From positions 3,906,001 to 3,970,000 of the forward strand of contig NZ_CP155551.1 of the NCBI RefSeq assembly GCF_039679125.1: a stretch of 64,000 nucleotides of DNA. The letters run 5' to 3'. The notes beneath the pieces are model-generated. The model saw only the letters and a list, made by a program, of their open reading frames with translations, searched no databases and was not told the DNA's origin. This document shows, one piece after another, positions 57,239 to 64,000 of the stretch. How positions within the stretch are numbered: position 1 is the stretch's first letter; the number at the start of each line of letters is the position of its first letter. Made by a program: the position numbers and the translations under genes. Source of the DNA: Blastococcus sp. HT6-4 (GTDB lineage: Bacteria; Actinomycetota; Actinomycetes; Mycobacteriales; Geodermatophilaceae).

Positions 57239-58114
57239 TCAGCGATGGCGGCTGGGCACCCGGGCCTTCACCCGGCCGGCCTCCATGCGGATCACCAGCT
57301 TCTCCTGCGGGTTGGCCGCCGGGCCGCGCCGCGGCTGGCCGTCGTCGAGGTCGAACGCGGACCCGTGCCACGGGCACACCAGGCACTCGCTGCCGCGCAC
57401 CGTCTCGACCACTCCTTCGTCGAGCGGACCCGACAGGTGCGAGCAGGCGCCCACGAACACGTCGACCCGCGCCCCGCGACGGACCACGGCCAGCGGCACC
57501 GACATGCTGCTGCCCTTCCCGGTGCGCATCGTCGGCCGGCCCTCCGGCAGGTCGTCCAGCGGCCCGAGGTCGATCCAGTCCGTCGACAGGGCACGCACCG
57601 CCGTCGCGGCGTGCGAGGCACCGGAGGACTGCGCGTAGGACATGTGGCCGCCGATCGCCGCGGACCCGCCGGCGACGCTCAGACCGCCGTAGGCCAGCAC
57701 CCGCCCGAGCGTGCCGCGGCCCTGCGCCCGGGCGACCAGCGAGCCGACGTAGAGCCCGAGGGCCGCGGTGTTCATCAGCGCGTGCAGCGCCCCCAGCCGG
57801 CGGACCCCGGAGCCCTGCTCCGACCAGTCGGCCGCCCCGGACAGCGCGGCCGGGACGGCGACGACCACACCGGTGCCGATCAGCGCCGTCGCCGCCGGCC
57901 GCAGCGGCGGGATCGCGTCGAGCAGGCCGGCGGACACCCAGCTCCCCACGGGAACCTGCACCAGCACCGGGTGCAGCGGGTGCCCCAGCCACGTCCCGTG
58001 CAGCACGTCCTTGACCGCGCTGGGCATGCCCTGGACGGCACGCCGCGCGGGCTCGATCGCCTTGTCGAACGCCGACACGTCCGCGATGCGGTCCAGGAAC
58101 CCCATGAGACTCAT
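57239..58114 (-). CDS. DUF2231 membrane protein fused to a Rieske [2Fe-2S] domain
   Basis: 291 residues. The N-terminal DUF2231 part (about 40-180) has four membrane helices, with VLHGTWLGHPLHPVLVQVPVGSW, a family marker. The C-terminal Rieske domain (about 190-285) has ACSHLSGPLDEGVV and CLVCPWHGSAFDL, so both Cys-x-His pairs are present. The fusion suggests a membrane-bound redox protein that passes electrons through the 2Fe-2S centre; partner unknown. ATG 58114, with an internal ATG nine bases on. The gene stands alone, divergent from gtrA-like 58279. Confidence 0.92.
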   Translation of the reverse strand: MSLMGFLDRIADVSAFDKAIEPARRAVQGMPSAVKDVLHGTWLGHPLHPVLVQVPVGSWVSAGLLDAIPPLRPAATALIGTGVVVAVPAALSGAADWSEQGSGVRRLGALHALMNTAALGLYVGSLVARAQGRGTLGRVLAYGGLSVAGGSAAIGGHMSYAQSSGASHAATAVRALSTDWIDLGPLDDLPEGRPTMRTGKGSSMSVPLAVVRRGARVDVFVGACSHLSGPLDEGVVETVRGSECLVCPWHGSAFDLDDGQPRRGPAANPQEKLVIRMEAGRVKARVPSRHR

Positions 58115-58278
58115 GGGCGCCCCCTACCCCGGTGTCCCCGGCACGATGCCCCGCCTGCACGGGGAACCAGCGGGAACCCTGCCGTGCGATGCACAGGTGA
58201 CCGTGAGGAAGGACACGGGTGAGCCACAGGTCGCCCCGGCATGGTCAGGGGTGACAAGGGCATTGCCGAGGAGGAGCC

Positions 58279-58848
58279 TTGACCCCGCTCACCACTTCCC
58301 GCTCACCCGCCCCACGAAGGACCCCCGTGACCTGCCCGTCCCTGCTCCGCCGCCACCACGCGGCCGAGTCCGTCGGCGACCTGCCGCGGACGACGGCGCA
58401 GTGGCCGCAGGAGCGCGAGCCGGGCATCGCCGCTCGCCTGCGCCGGGACGACACGACGGCGCAGTTCGTGCGGTTCGTCCTCGTCGGGGGAGTCACCACC
58501 GTCGTCTACGCGCTGCTGTTCGTCGCGCTGGGCGGCTGGCGCGGCTACCTGACCGCACACCTGGTGGCGACGGCGGTCTCCACGGTGCTGGCCAACGAAC
58601 TGCACCGCCGGCTGACCTTCCACGCCGACGAGCGGGTGCACTGGTTCACCGCGCAGTGGGAGGCCGGCGGCGTCACGGTCGTCGGTCTGCTGGCCACGAG
58701 CAGCGCCCTGGGCTGGCTCCACGCCGTCACCGACGGCACCCACGCGGGTCTGCAGATCGCGACCGTCGTGACGGTCACCGCCGTCATCGGCCTCATGCGG
58801 TTCCTGGCGCTGCGCTGGATCTTCCGCCCGGCGCCGGCGACGGCGTAG
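58279..58848 (+). CDS. GtrA-family membrane protein
   Basis: 189 residues. A cytoplasmic N-terminus of about 60 residues precedes FVRFVLVGGVTTVVYALLFVAL, the GtrA start motif. The remaining helices include VATAVSTVLANELHRRLTF (family N-x-x-x-R-R-x-x-F motif) and a final FLALRWIFRP. GtrA-like proteins are thought to move lipid-linked sugars across the membrane. TTG start at 58279 selected because GAGGAGGAG lies 3-5 nt upstream. An in-frame GTG at 58327 is a fallback. Confidence 0.88.
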   Translation: MTPLTTSRSPAPRRTPVTCPSLLRRHHAAESVGDLPRTTAQWPQEREPGIAARLRRDDTTAQFVRFVLVGGVTTVVYALLFVALGGWRGYLTAHLVATAVSTVLANELHRRLTFHADERVHWFTAQWEAGGVTVVGLLATSSALGWLHAVTDGTHAGLQIATVVTVTAVIGLMRFLALRWIFRPAPATA

Positions 58849-58893
58849 GGGCTCGCCCGACGCGCCCATCCCCGGCTCCTCACCGGTTGTCGC

Positions 58894-58899
58894 TAGCCT
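58894..58899 (+). promoter_or_regulatory. -10 box, leaderless metallophosphoesterase gene
   Basis: TAGCCT, 7 nt before the ATG at 58907. Confidence 0.55.
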
Positions 58900-58906
58900 C
58901 GTCGCG

Positions 58907-60445
58907 ATGAGCGAGCCCAGCACGCCGACCTCCCCGTGGCCGGGTCGCACCCGACTGGCGGGGCGGTGGGCCGCCCGCCTCGCCCTCGCGCTCGGCGGCG
59001 CGCTCGTGGCCGTCCTGCTCCTCGCCCGCGTCTCGGCGCCGATCGGGCCGTTCGACGCCACCCTCGCCTTCCGCCCTGCGGCGGGCGGCGCCGAGGTCGC
59101 CGTCCCACCGCTGGGATCGCTCGCCGTCGACGTCTACGACGGCCCGCTCCGGCTGGACATCTCCCTGGAGCGGGTCGACCGGGAGCGGGTCGAGCTCCTC
59201 GCCACCGACCCCGTGCGGCTGGCCGGCGTCGTCGACCAGGTGACCGAGGACCTGAGGTCCGCCGTCGTCCGGCTGGTGTGGGTGACCGTGCTGGTCGCGC
59301 TCGGCGGCGCGGCGCTCACCTCGTGGGCGGTGCTGCGCCGCCGTCGGGAACCCCTGATCGCCGCGGGGCTCACCACGGTCCTGCTGGCCACCACGGGCGC
59401 CCTCGGAGCCGCCACCTGGCGCCCGGAGGCGCTGTCCCAGCCCACGTACACGGGCCTGCTCGTGAACGCCAACAGCCTGATCGGCAGCGCCGAGGACATC
59501 ATCGCCCGGTTCGACGCCTACCGGGCCTCGCTGGAGGACCTGGTGGCCAACGTGGGCACCCTGTACTCGACGCTGGCCGCCCTGCCCGCGCCGACGGGTG
59601 GGATCGACTCGGTGGCGCTGCTGCACGTCTCCGACATCCACCTCAACCCGTCCGGCTTCGACCTCGTCCGCCAGGTGGTCGAGAAGTTCGACGTCGACGG
59701 CGTCCTCGACACCGGCGACCTCACCGACTGGGGCAGTGAGCCGGAGAACCGCCTGATCACCGCGGTGGGCGACATCGACGTCCCCTACGTCTACATCCGC
59801 GGCAACCACGACTCGGCGGTGACCGCCGCCATCCTCGCCGCCCAGCCCAACGTCACGGTGCTCGACGACTCCGCGGTCACCGTCGCGGGCATCCGCGTCG
59901 TCGGCACCCCCGATCCCCGCTTCACGCCCGACAAGAGCACCGGCGACGACGACGCCTCGCCCGACCTCCTGGAGGCGTCCGGCGAGGAACTGGCGGACTT
60001 CGTCCGGACGCTGCCGGAGCCGCCGGCGGTCGCGCTCGTGCACGACCCGAAGCAGGCCGCTCCCCTGGACGGCCTCGCCCCGTTGGTGCTCGCCGGGCAC
60101 ACCCACGAGCGGAAGATCGAGCGGCTGTCCGACGACACGCTGCTGATGGTGCAGGGCTCCACCGGCGGCGCCGGGCTGCGCGCACTGGAGGGCGAGTACC
60201 CCGAGCCCCTCACGTGCACCGTGCTCTACTTCGACCCGTCGACCGGGGCGTTGCAGGCCTACGACGAGATCACCCTGGGCGGGCTCGGGTCCACGGAGGT
60301 GACCGTGCAGCGTGTCCTCGTGTCGGCCGACGCGGGCGGCAGCGAAGCGGCGGTCGCTCCCGCCGAGGGCGGTGCCGCGACGCCCGGGACCCCGGGCCCC
60401 GGCACCGTCGACGGCGCGGTCGACCCGGCCTCCCCGCCGGGATGA
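58907..60445 (+). CDS. Membrane-anchored metallophosphoesterase
   Basis: 512 residues. TM1 at about 25-45 (LALALGGALVAVLLLARV), an extracytoplasmic segment, TM2 at about 125-145 (WVTVLVALGGAALTSWAVL) and possibly TM3 at about 150-168. The catalytic domain at about 240-460 has the full motif set: HVSDIHLNPSGF, DTGDLTDWG, IRGNHDS, and AGHTHERK. The Asp, His and Asn metal ligands are present. A Gly/Ala/Pro-rich tail of about 45 residues follows. Substrate (nucleotide, lipid or teichoic-type phosphate) unknown. Leaderless start. Confidence 0.9.
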   Translation: MSEPSTPTSPWPGRTRLAGRWAARLALALGGALVAVLLLARVSAPIGPFDATLAFRPAAGGAEVAVPPLGSLAVDVYDGPLRLDISLERVDRERVELLATDPVRLAGVVDQVTEDLRSAVVRLVWVTVLVALGGAALTSWAVLRRRREPLIAAGLTTVLLATTGALGAATWRPEALSQPTYTGLLVNANSLIGSAEDIIARFDAYRASLEDLVANVGTLYSTLAALPAPTGGIDSVALLHVSDIHLNPSGFDLVRQVVEKFDVDGVLDTGDLTDWGSEPENRLITAVGDIDVPYVYIRGNHDSAVTAAILAAQPNVTVLDDSAVTVAGIRVVGTPDPRFTPDKSTGDDDASPDLLEASGEELADFVRTLPEPPAVALVHDPKQAAPLDGLAPLVLAGHTHERKIERLSDDTLLMVQGSTGGAGLRALEGEYPEPLTCTVLYFDPSTGALQAYDEITLGGLGSTEVTVQRVLVSADAGGSEAAVAPAEGGAATPGTPGPGTVDGAVDPASPPG

Positions 60446-60456
60446 CCCCGTCCTCC

Positions 60457-60462
60457 TAGGGT
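60457..60462 (+). promoter_or_regulatory. -10 box, leaderless lipoprotein gene
   Basis: TAGGGT, 6 nt before the ATG at 60469. Confidence 0.55.
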
Positions 60463-60468
60463 GACGGC

Positions 60469-60801
60469 ATGTCGTCGACGACCCGCACCCACCGGCTCGC
60501 CGGGGGACTGCTCGCCGCAGGCCTGTCGCTGGCCTCCCTCGCCGGGTGCAGCCTCTCCTCCGAGAACGTCTCCTGCTCGACCTCGTCGTGCACGGTGACC
60601 CTGTCCGACGCGGGAGCCGAGGCCGACATCTTCGGCACCACGGTCTCGTTCGGGGGCACGGAGGACGGCCGCGCCTCGCTCACCGTCGGCGGGACCAGCG
60701 TGTCCTGCGGTGAGGGCGAGAGCCTCAGCGCAGGTCCGCTGCAGGTCTCCTGCTCCAGCGTCACCGGGGACTCCGTCCAGCTGACGGCGACGCTGGGCTA
60801 A
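60469..60801 (+). CDS. Small lipoprotein of unknown function
   Basis: 110 residues. The signal has RTHRLAGGLLAAGLSLASLAGC with a good lipobox LAGC (lipid Cys about residue 27). The mature part is Ser/Thr/Gly-rich with Cys pairs at VSCSTSSCTVTL and VSCGEGES, plus a late VSCSSVTG. These suggest disulfides in a small beta protein. No family recognised. TAGGGT 6 nt before ATG; the start is probably leaderless. It sits 23 bp after the metallophosphoesterase stop. Confidence 0.82.
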   Translation: MSSTTRTHRLAGGLLAAGLSLASLAGCSLSSENVSCSTSSCTVTLSDAGAEADIFGTTVSFGGTEDGRASLTVGGTSVSCGEGESLSAGPLQVSCSSVTGDSVQLTATLG

Positions 60802-60841
60802 CCGTGAGCCCGGCCGGGGACGGCCCACCGGCCGCTCTCGT

Positions 60842-61420
60842 TCAGCCCTCGTGGGTGACCTCGACGACCACCCGGGCCGGGTCCTCCAGCAGGTAGACGC
60901 GGAACGGCGCCTGCGTCCCGGTCCCGACGAACGCCGTCGTCGTGCCCTCGTACGTCGCCCCGAAGACGACCTCCTCGACGGCCCCGGTGCCCGTGCCCGT
61001 CAGCGGCCCGCCCGCGTACTCCTCGACACCCGTGTCGAAGGGGTAGCCGGCACCGGTGATCCGCACCTGCAGGACGGCGTTCCCGGCCACCTCCACCGGC
61101 CGGCCGCTGCCGGGGGCCGACGCCTCGTCGACGTACCGGACGTCCCAGCCGGGCACGCCGGTGCCACCGGTCTCGAAGACCAGCCGGTCGTGGCCCTCGT
61201 GCCCGCCGAGGCGCACGTCGCGCACGGTGACGCGGGCGTCGGCGGACGGATCGGCGGTCTCGGCCCCGGTGTCGCCGTCGGAGGGCGCCTGCGGCACGGA
61301 GGACCCCGACGCCTGCTCGACGCCCGCGCCGGAACCGTCCCCACCCTGAGCCGCGCAGCCGGAGAGGAGGAGCAGCGACGTCACGAGAGCGGGGACGACC
61401 ACCGCGGAGCCAGTTCGCAC
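60842..61420 (-). CDS. Lipoprotein with AMIN-like domain
   Basis: 192 residues. The signal VVVPALVTSLLLLSGCAAQ has lipobox LSGC. An acidic Ser/Gly/Asp linker follows. The C-terminal domain (about 60-190) has VTVRDVRLGGHEGHDRLVFETGG, WDVRYVDEASAPGSG and PFRVYLLEDPARVVVEVTH, an AMIN-like pattern of beta strands common in secreted actinobacterial proteins and probably binding cell wall. Convergent with the previous lipoprotein gene. GTG start at 61420. Confidence 0.85.
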   Translation of the reverse strand: MRTGSAVVVPALVTSLLLLSGCAAQGGDGSGAGVEQASGSSVPQAPSDGDTGAETADPSADARVTVRDVRLGGHEGHDRLVFETGGTGVPGWDVRYVDEASAPGSGRPVEVAGNAVLQVRITGAGYPFDTGVEEYAGGPLTGTGTGAVEEVVFGATYEGTTTAFVGTGTQAPFRVYLLEDPARVVVEVTHEG

Positions 61421-61474
61421 GGGGACACCCTCGCACCCGGGGGACCCCCCGTCGGAGGAGGCGCGGCGGGCATG

Positions 61475-61480
61475 TATTGT
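61475..61480 (+). promoter_or_regulatory. Possible -10 for the tRNA cluster
   Basis: TATTGT, about 25 nt before tRNA-Glu. No good -35 is visible. Confidence 0.35.
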
Positions 61481-61504
61481 TCTCGCTGCCCCCGGCGAAC
61501 ACGA

Positions 61505-61577
61505 GCCCCCATCGTCTAGCGGTCCAGGACGCCGCCCTTTCAAGGCGGTAGCACGGGTTCGAACCCCGTTGGGGGCA
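61505..61577 (+). tRNA. tRNA-Glu (anticodon TTC)
   Basis: 73 nt. Acceptor GCCCCCA pairs with TGGGGGC, discriminator A. The anticodon loop CTTTCAA in stem CCGCC/GGCGG gives TTC, reading GAA and GAG. T-arm GGTTCGAACC. First of a Glu-Asp-Phe cluster. CCA not encoded. Confidence 0.95.
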
Positions 61578-61591
61578 CGCACGATCAGCAA

Positions 61592-61665
61592 GGCCCTGTA
61601 GCGCAGTTGGTTAGCGCGCCGCCCTGTCACGGCGGAGGTCGCGGGTTCGAGTCCCGTCAGGGTCG
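61592..61665 (+). tRNA. tRNA-Asp (anticodon GTC)
   Basis: 74 nt. Acceptor GGCCCTG pairs with CAGGGTC, discriminator G, as expected for Asp. The anticodon loop CTGTCAC in stem CCGCC/GGCGG gives GTC. T-arm GGGTTCGAGTCCC. 14 bp after tRNA-Glu. Confidence 0.95.
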
Positions 61666-61691
61666 CTTCCCCGGGTGGAGACACCCGGGAG

Positions 61692-61765
61692 GGGCAGGTA
61701 GCTCAGTCGGTACGAGCGCTCGCCTGAAAAGCGAGAGGTCGGCGGTTCGACCCCGCCCCTGCCCA
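61692..61765 (+). tRNA. tRNA-Phe (anticodon GAA)
   Basis: 74 nt. Acceptor GGGCAGG pairs with CCTGCCC, discriminator A. The anticodon loop CTGAAAA in stem CTCGC/GCGAG gives GAA. T-arm GGCGGTTCGACCCCGCC. Last in the Glu-Asp-Phe cluster, 26 bp after tRNA-Asp. Confidence 0.95.
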
Positions 61766-61777
61766 CACTCTCTGGAT

Positions 61778-61801
61778 CGGGCCCGGCATCCGCCGGGCCC
61801 G
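61778..61801. terminator. Terminator after the tRNA cluster
   Basis: CGGGCCCGGC (61778-61787) pairs with GCCGGGCCCG (61792-61801), 4-nt loop, then TTCG. Also stands past the end of the convergent glycosyltransferase gene. Confidence 0.75.
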
Positions 61802-61811
61802 TTCGCGTTCC

Positions 61812-62843
61812 TCAGGCCCAGCCGCGGTCGGCGGCGACCTGCGCGTAGACGTCGGCGTGCACCTGCTGCACCGCGGCCCGCTGCTCGAGCCGCCATGCCC
61901 GGTCCGCCGGTCGCGGCATGGGCCGGGTGAGCGCCGCGCCGATCGCCGCGGCGAGCGAGACCCCGTCCAGGCCCCCGCACCGGTCGTGCCCGTAGAGCAC
62001 GACCTCCGACCACTGGTCGCCGAACCAGCCGCAGCTGGGCGCCACCACACCGGTACCGACGTCGCGGCAGATCTCCAGGTCGCGGGAGTGGCTGCCGCAC
62101 CGCTCGGCCACGACGGCCACGTGCAGCTGCTGCAGCTGGGCCGCCCGGTCAGCGGCGCGGTAGCGCACCAGTTCGAACTCACCGGCGTCGGCCAGCTCGG
62201 TGACGGCCGGGACCGGCACCGTCGTCTCGTCGACGAGGACGCGCAGCCGGCCGCCGCCCGACACCGCGCCCGACAGCGCCGCCCGCACCAGCCCGGTGGG
62301 ATCGGGAACGGCCGGGGACGGCGGGCCCAGCAACACCCCCACGAGGCCGCGCTCGGCGCCCAGGTCGGGATCGGGGGTGACGATCGAAGGATGGGCGACG
62401 ACGATCGCCGTCCGCCCGTACCTCCCGGCGATCTCGTCGGCCGCGCCGGGGGTGAGGGTCAGCACCACCTCGGCGGTCGCCAGCACCGCGGCCAGGTGCG
62501 CGTCGGACCGGGAGGCCAGGGCCTGGTGCGGGTCGCTCAGCTGGTGGACCGTGACCACGAGCGGGATGCCCAGCCGCTGCAGCTCCTCGGTCCAGACCTC
62601 CAGCTCCGCGGTGGCGAGGTCGGCGTGGCCGACGTGCAGGTGCACCACGTCGACGTCGCCGGCCTGCGCGGCCAGGTGAGCGACGTCCAGCCACGGGCTC
62701 GGCTCGCTCGCACGCCCCACCGGCATCACGCCGTCCGGGAGGACGGCGGTGACGTAGGGGTCGGCGCCCGGGATCGAGAGCACCCGCAGACCGGCCCACG
62801 GCATCGTGGGCAGCCCTGGGTGCCGGGTCTCTGCGTGGCTCAC
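61812..62843 (-). CDS. Glycosyltransferase-like protein (GT-B, family 4/1 type)
   Basis: 343 residues. The N-terminal half resembles a GT-B Rossmann domain: LRVLSIPGADPYVTAVLPDG, DVVHLHVGHADLATAELEVW, IPLVVTVHQLSDPHQA and VVLTLTPGAADEIAGRYGRTAIVVAHPS (H-x-P-S end). The C-terminal half has weaker similarity. These strings are typical of actinobacterial family 4/1 transferases of cell-envelope sugars. The E-x7-E donor motif is not clear, so activity is uncertain. GTG start at 62843. Confidence 0.75.
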   Translation of the reverse strand: MSHAETRHPGLPTMPWAGLRVLSIPGADPYVTAVLPDGVMPVGRASEPSPWLDVAHLAAQAGDVDVVHLHVGHADLATAELEVWTEELQRLGIPLVVTVHQLSDPHQALASRSDAHLAAVLATAEVVLTLTPGAADEIAGRYGRTAIVVAHPSIVTPDPDLGAERGLVGVLLGPPSPAVPDPTGLVRAALSGAVSGGGRLRVLVDETTVPVPAVTELADAGEFELVRYRAADRAAQLQQLHVAVVAERCGSHSRDLEICRDVGTGVVAPSCGWFGDQWSEVVLYGHDRCGGLDGVSLAAAIGAALTRPMPRPADRAWRLEQRAAVQQVHADVYAQVAADRGWA

Positions 62844-63012
62844 GCGGTGGTGCGTCTCCTCGTGCGGTCGAGTCCTGCGACAGCACGACGGTGCCGCTCG
62901 ACGTCCTCAGGACCTGGCCGCGGGTCTCGAGCCGGTCCGGTCCGTCCTACCCCATGGCTGCCCGCCCCAACCGGTGATCAACTCCATCGGGTGAGGTGGC
63001 GCGTCCATCCTG

Positions 63013-63702
63013 TCACCGGTTCCGCGGATGTCCGAGCAGGCGTGCGGCGGCATAGGCGGGCTCCCGGAAGCGGGCCATCGGACCGTCGGCCGACAGGCCC
63101 GGGGGCGCATGGCGCACCGCGTCGAAGCGGACGGCCGGATCCAGCGGCTCCCGCGGCCCGGTGGTGCGCAGCCGCGCGAACGGTCGCCACTCCCCCAGCC
63201 CGACGGCCGCCGCGAGCGTGAAGGAGAGCGTCCCGTCCGCGGCCCCGGCGGCGACCGCACCGGGTTCGGTGGGCACCTCGGCGCGCTCGGGCAGGGCCGC
63301 CAGGCGCACCGGACCGGCGGCCGACCGGTAGGCCATGATCGAGCTGTGGGTCGCCGCCCCGTCGACACGGGGGACCGGCACCAGGCGGGTCAGCGGCCCC
63401 CGGCCGGTCGTCGAGAGCAGGAGATCCACGTGGCTGCCGCCCTCGGCGGGAAGCCGTATCGCCAGGCCCAGCACGTCGGGGAGCGGAGCCGGGAGCCCGG
63501 CCCCGCGGGAGAGCCGGACGAGTGCCGGATCGGTGCGCTGCTGGTCCAGCCACGGGACGCCGAACGGCGGCGTGCCGCCGCGCCGCTCCAGCACCGCGTC
63601 GAGGACGGCGCCCCGGGGATGGATGGGTCTGCCGCGCCACCGCGCCACGGCGCCCATCGGCACCGCCACCAGCCGACCGGCGGTCTCGGCCAGACTCCCC
63701 AC
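63013..63702 (-). CDS. Hypothetical protein, possibly catalase-fold related
   Basis: 229 residues, soluble. It begins ETAGRLVAVPMGAVARWRGRPIHPRG, then ALVRLSRGAGLPAPLPDVLGLAIRLP, which recalls the first strands of catalase-like proteins (PD-x-x-G-x-A-x-R), and ends with a helical tail rich in Arg. The usual heme ligands of catalases (His and distal Asn, proximal Tyr) are not evident. So it is a hypothetical protein. GTG at 63702 with GAGGGGGG about 6 nt upstream. It lies downstream of a divergent region shared with the last gene. Confidence 0.65.
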   Translation of the reverse strand: MGSLAETAGRLVAVPMGAVARWRGRPIHPRGAVLDAVLERRGGTPPFGVPWLDQQRTDPALVRLSRGAGLPAPLPDVLGLAIRLPAEGGSHVDLLLSTTGRGPLTRLVPVPRVDGAATHSSIMAYRSAAGPVRLAALPERAEVPTEPGAVAAGAADGTLSFTLAAAVGLGEWRPFARLRTTGPREPLDPAVRFDAVRHAPPGLSADGPMARFREPAYAAARLLGHPRNR

Positions 63703-63884
63703 GACGCCCCCCTCGGTCCCGCGACGGCGACTGCCTACCCCCTCCGGCGCACCGGCTATGCAGGCGGAACGCGGCCCGTTACCGTGGGCCGGGTCGGTCG
63801 CCGGAGCGAAGTCTGCGCATGTCGGCGGTGATCTTCAGAGACATCTGCCCGGCCGGTCCCGGTGACACGGAACAGTCCTCCCCC

Positions 63885-63890
63885 TACGCT
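63885..63890 (+). promoter_or_regulatory. -10 box, leaderless start of the last gene
   Basis: TACGCT, 6 nt before the ATG at 63897. Confidence 0.55.
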
Positions 63891-63896
63891 GAGTAC

Positions 63897-64000
63897 ATGC
63901 TCTCGACGCTCCTGGTCATCGGCGGTGTGCTGGTCGGTCTTCTCGTGCTGCTGGCCGTGATCGTGAGCCTGAGTGCCCGCCCGGCGACGGTCACCCGCGG
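63897..64000 (+). CDS. Membrane protein, N-terminal fragment (runs off the window)
   Basis: The first 34 codons of an open frame: an N-terminal membrane helix (LLVIGGVLVGLLVLLAVIVS) and then SARPATVTR. The rest lies beyond the window end. A TACGCT box 6 nt upstream of the ATG predicts a leaderless message. No family can be assigned from this fragment. Confidence 0.6.
   Translation, partial: MLSTLLVIGGVLVGLLVLLAVIVSLSARPATVTR

Noticed and set aside
1-64000. Insertion sequences or prophage
   Set aside because: No transposase, integrase or phage structural motif was recognised. The nested inverted repeat at 16917 does not flank any such gene.

Overview
The window is GC-rich (roughly 70-75 %) chromosomal DNA of a high-GC actinobacterium. 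Several genes mark the group: mycothiol synthase (mshD), GlnR, PhoP/PhoR of the mycobacterial type, a DUF222/HNH protein, a LytR-CpsA-Psr protein, DUF2993, and many apparently leaderless genes with a TAnnnT box 6-8 nt before the start codon. The mix (DUF222-HNH, PhaC/PhaZ, DUF2795, DUF2945, GGDEF/EAL) would fit Geodermatophilaceae or a relative, but that family placement is inference. I see no insertion sequence, prophage or CRISPR array; this looks like ordinary chromosome.

Layout. 1-2.5 kb: the end of a TetR regulator and a PAS-PP2C phosphatase. 2.5-12 kb: a conserved actinobacterial block whose gene order resembles M. tuberculosis Rv0814c-Rv0820. On the minus strand it has a DUF1416 SseC-like protein, a rhodanese, a Cys-rich leader peptide, a thioredoxin, DUF2993 and a membrane protein. 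On the plus strand it has glnR, mshD and the complete pstSCAB operon behind a clear PHO box. 12-17 kb: a divergent pair (atypical LCP protein; coiled-coil protein built on perfect 42-bp repeats), two small stress-type proteins and a siderophore-interacting protein. 17-24 kb: PhoP/PhoR-like two-component system, a hot-dog thioesterase, and the sulfate-activation genes cysQ, cysD and cysN, with a small opposite-strand membrane gene between cysD and cysN, then a P450. 24-34 kb: small regulators, HrpA-type helicase, a MarR-MFS efflux operon with a paired operator, and a DUF222/HNH gene whose end is frameshifted.

34-49 kb is metabolic and transport: Zn-alcohol dehydrogenase, two acyl-CoA dehydrogenases, an MFS permease, YihY, hemerythrin, an overlapping phaC-phaZ pair for polyhydroxyalkanoate synthesis and breakdown, a BCCT transporter and a phospholipase D-like protein. 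49-64 kb: a GGDEF-EAL protein, hypothetical proteins, tRNA-Lys, malate:quinone oxidoreductase, a DUF2231-Rieske fusion, GtrA, a membrane metallophosphoesterase, lipoproteins, a tRNA Glu-Asp-Phe cluster, a glycosyltransferase and the start of a membrane protein that leaves the window.

Common themes are sulfur (rhodanese, thioredoxin, CysQDN and a leader peptide that probably senses cysteine) and nutrient control (GlnR for nitrogen, Pst with a PHO box for phosphate). Storage carbon is covered by PhaC/PhaZ and acyl-CoA dehydrogenases. Start codons were chosen by Shine-Dalgarno match, a leaderless -10 box, or coupling to the upstream stop. No similarity search was run; family names come from motifs and remembered family features.
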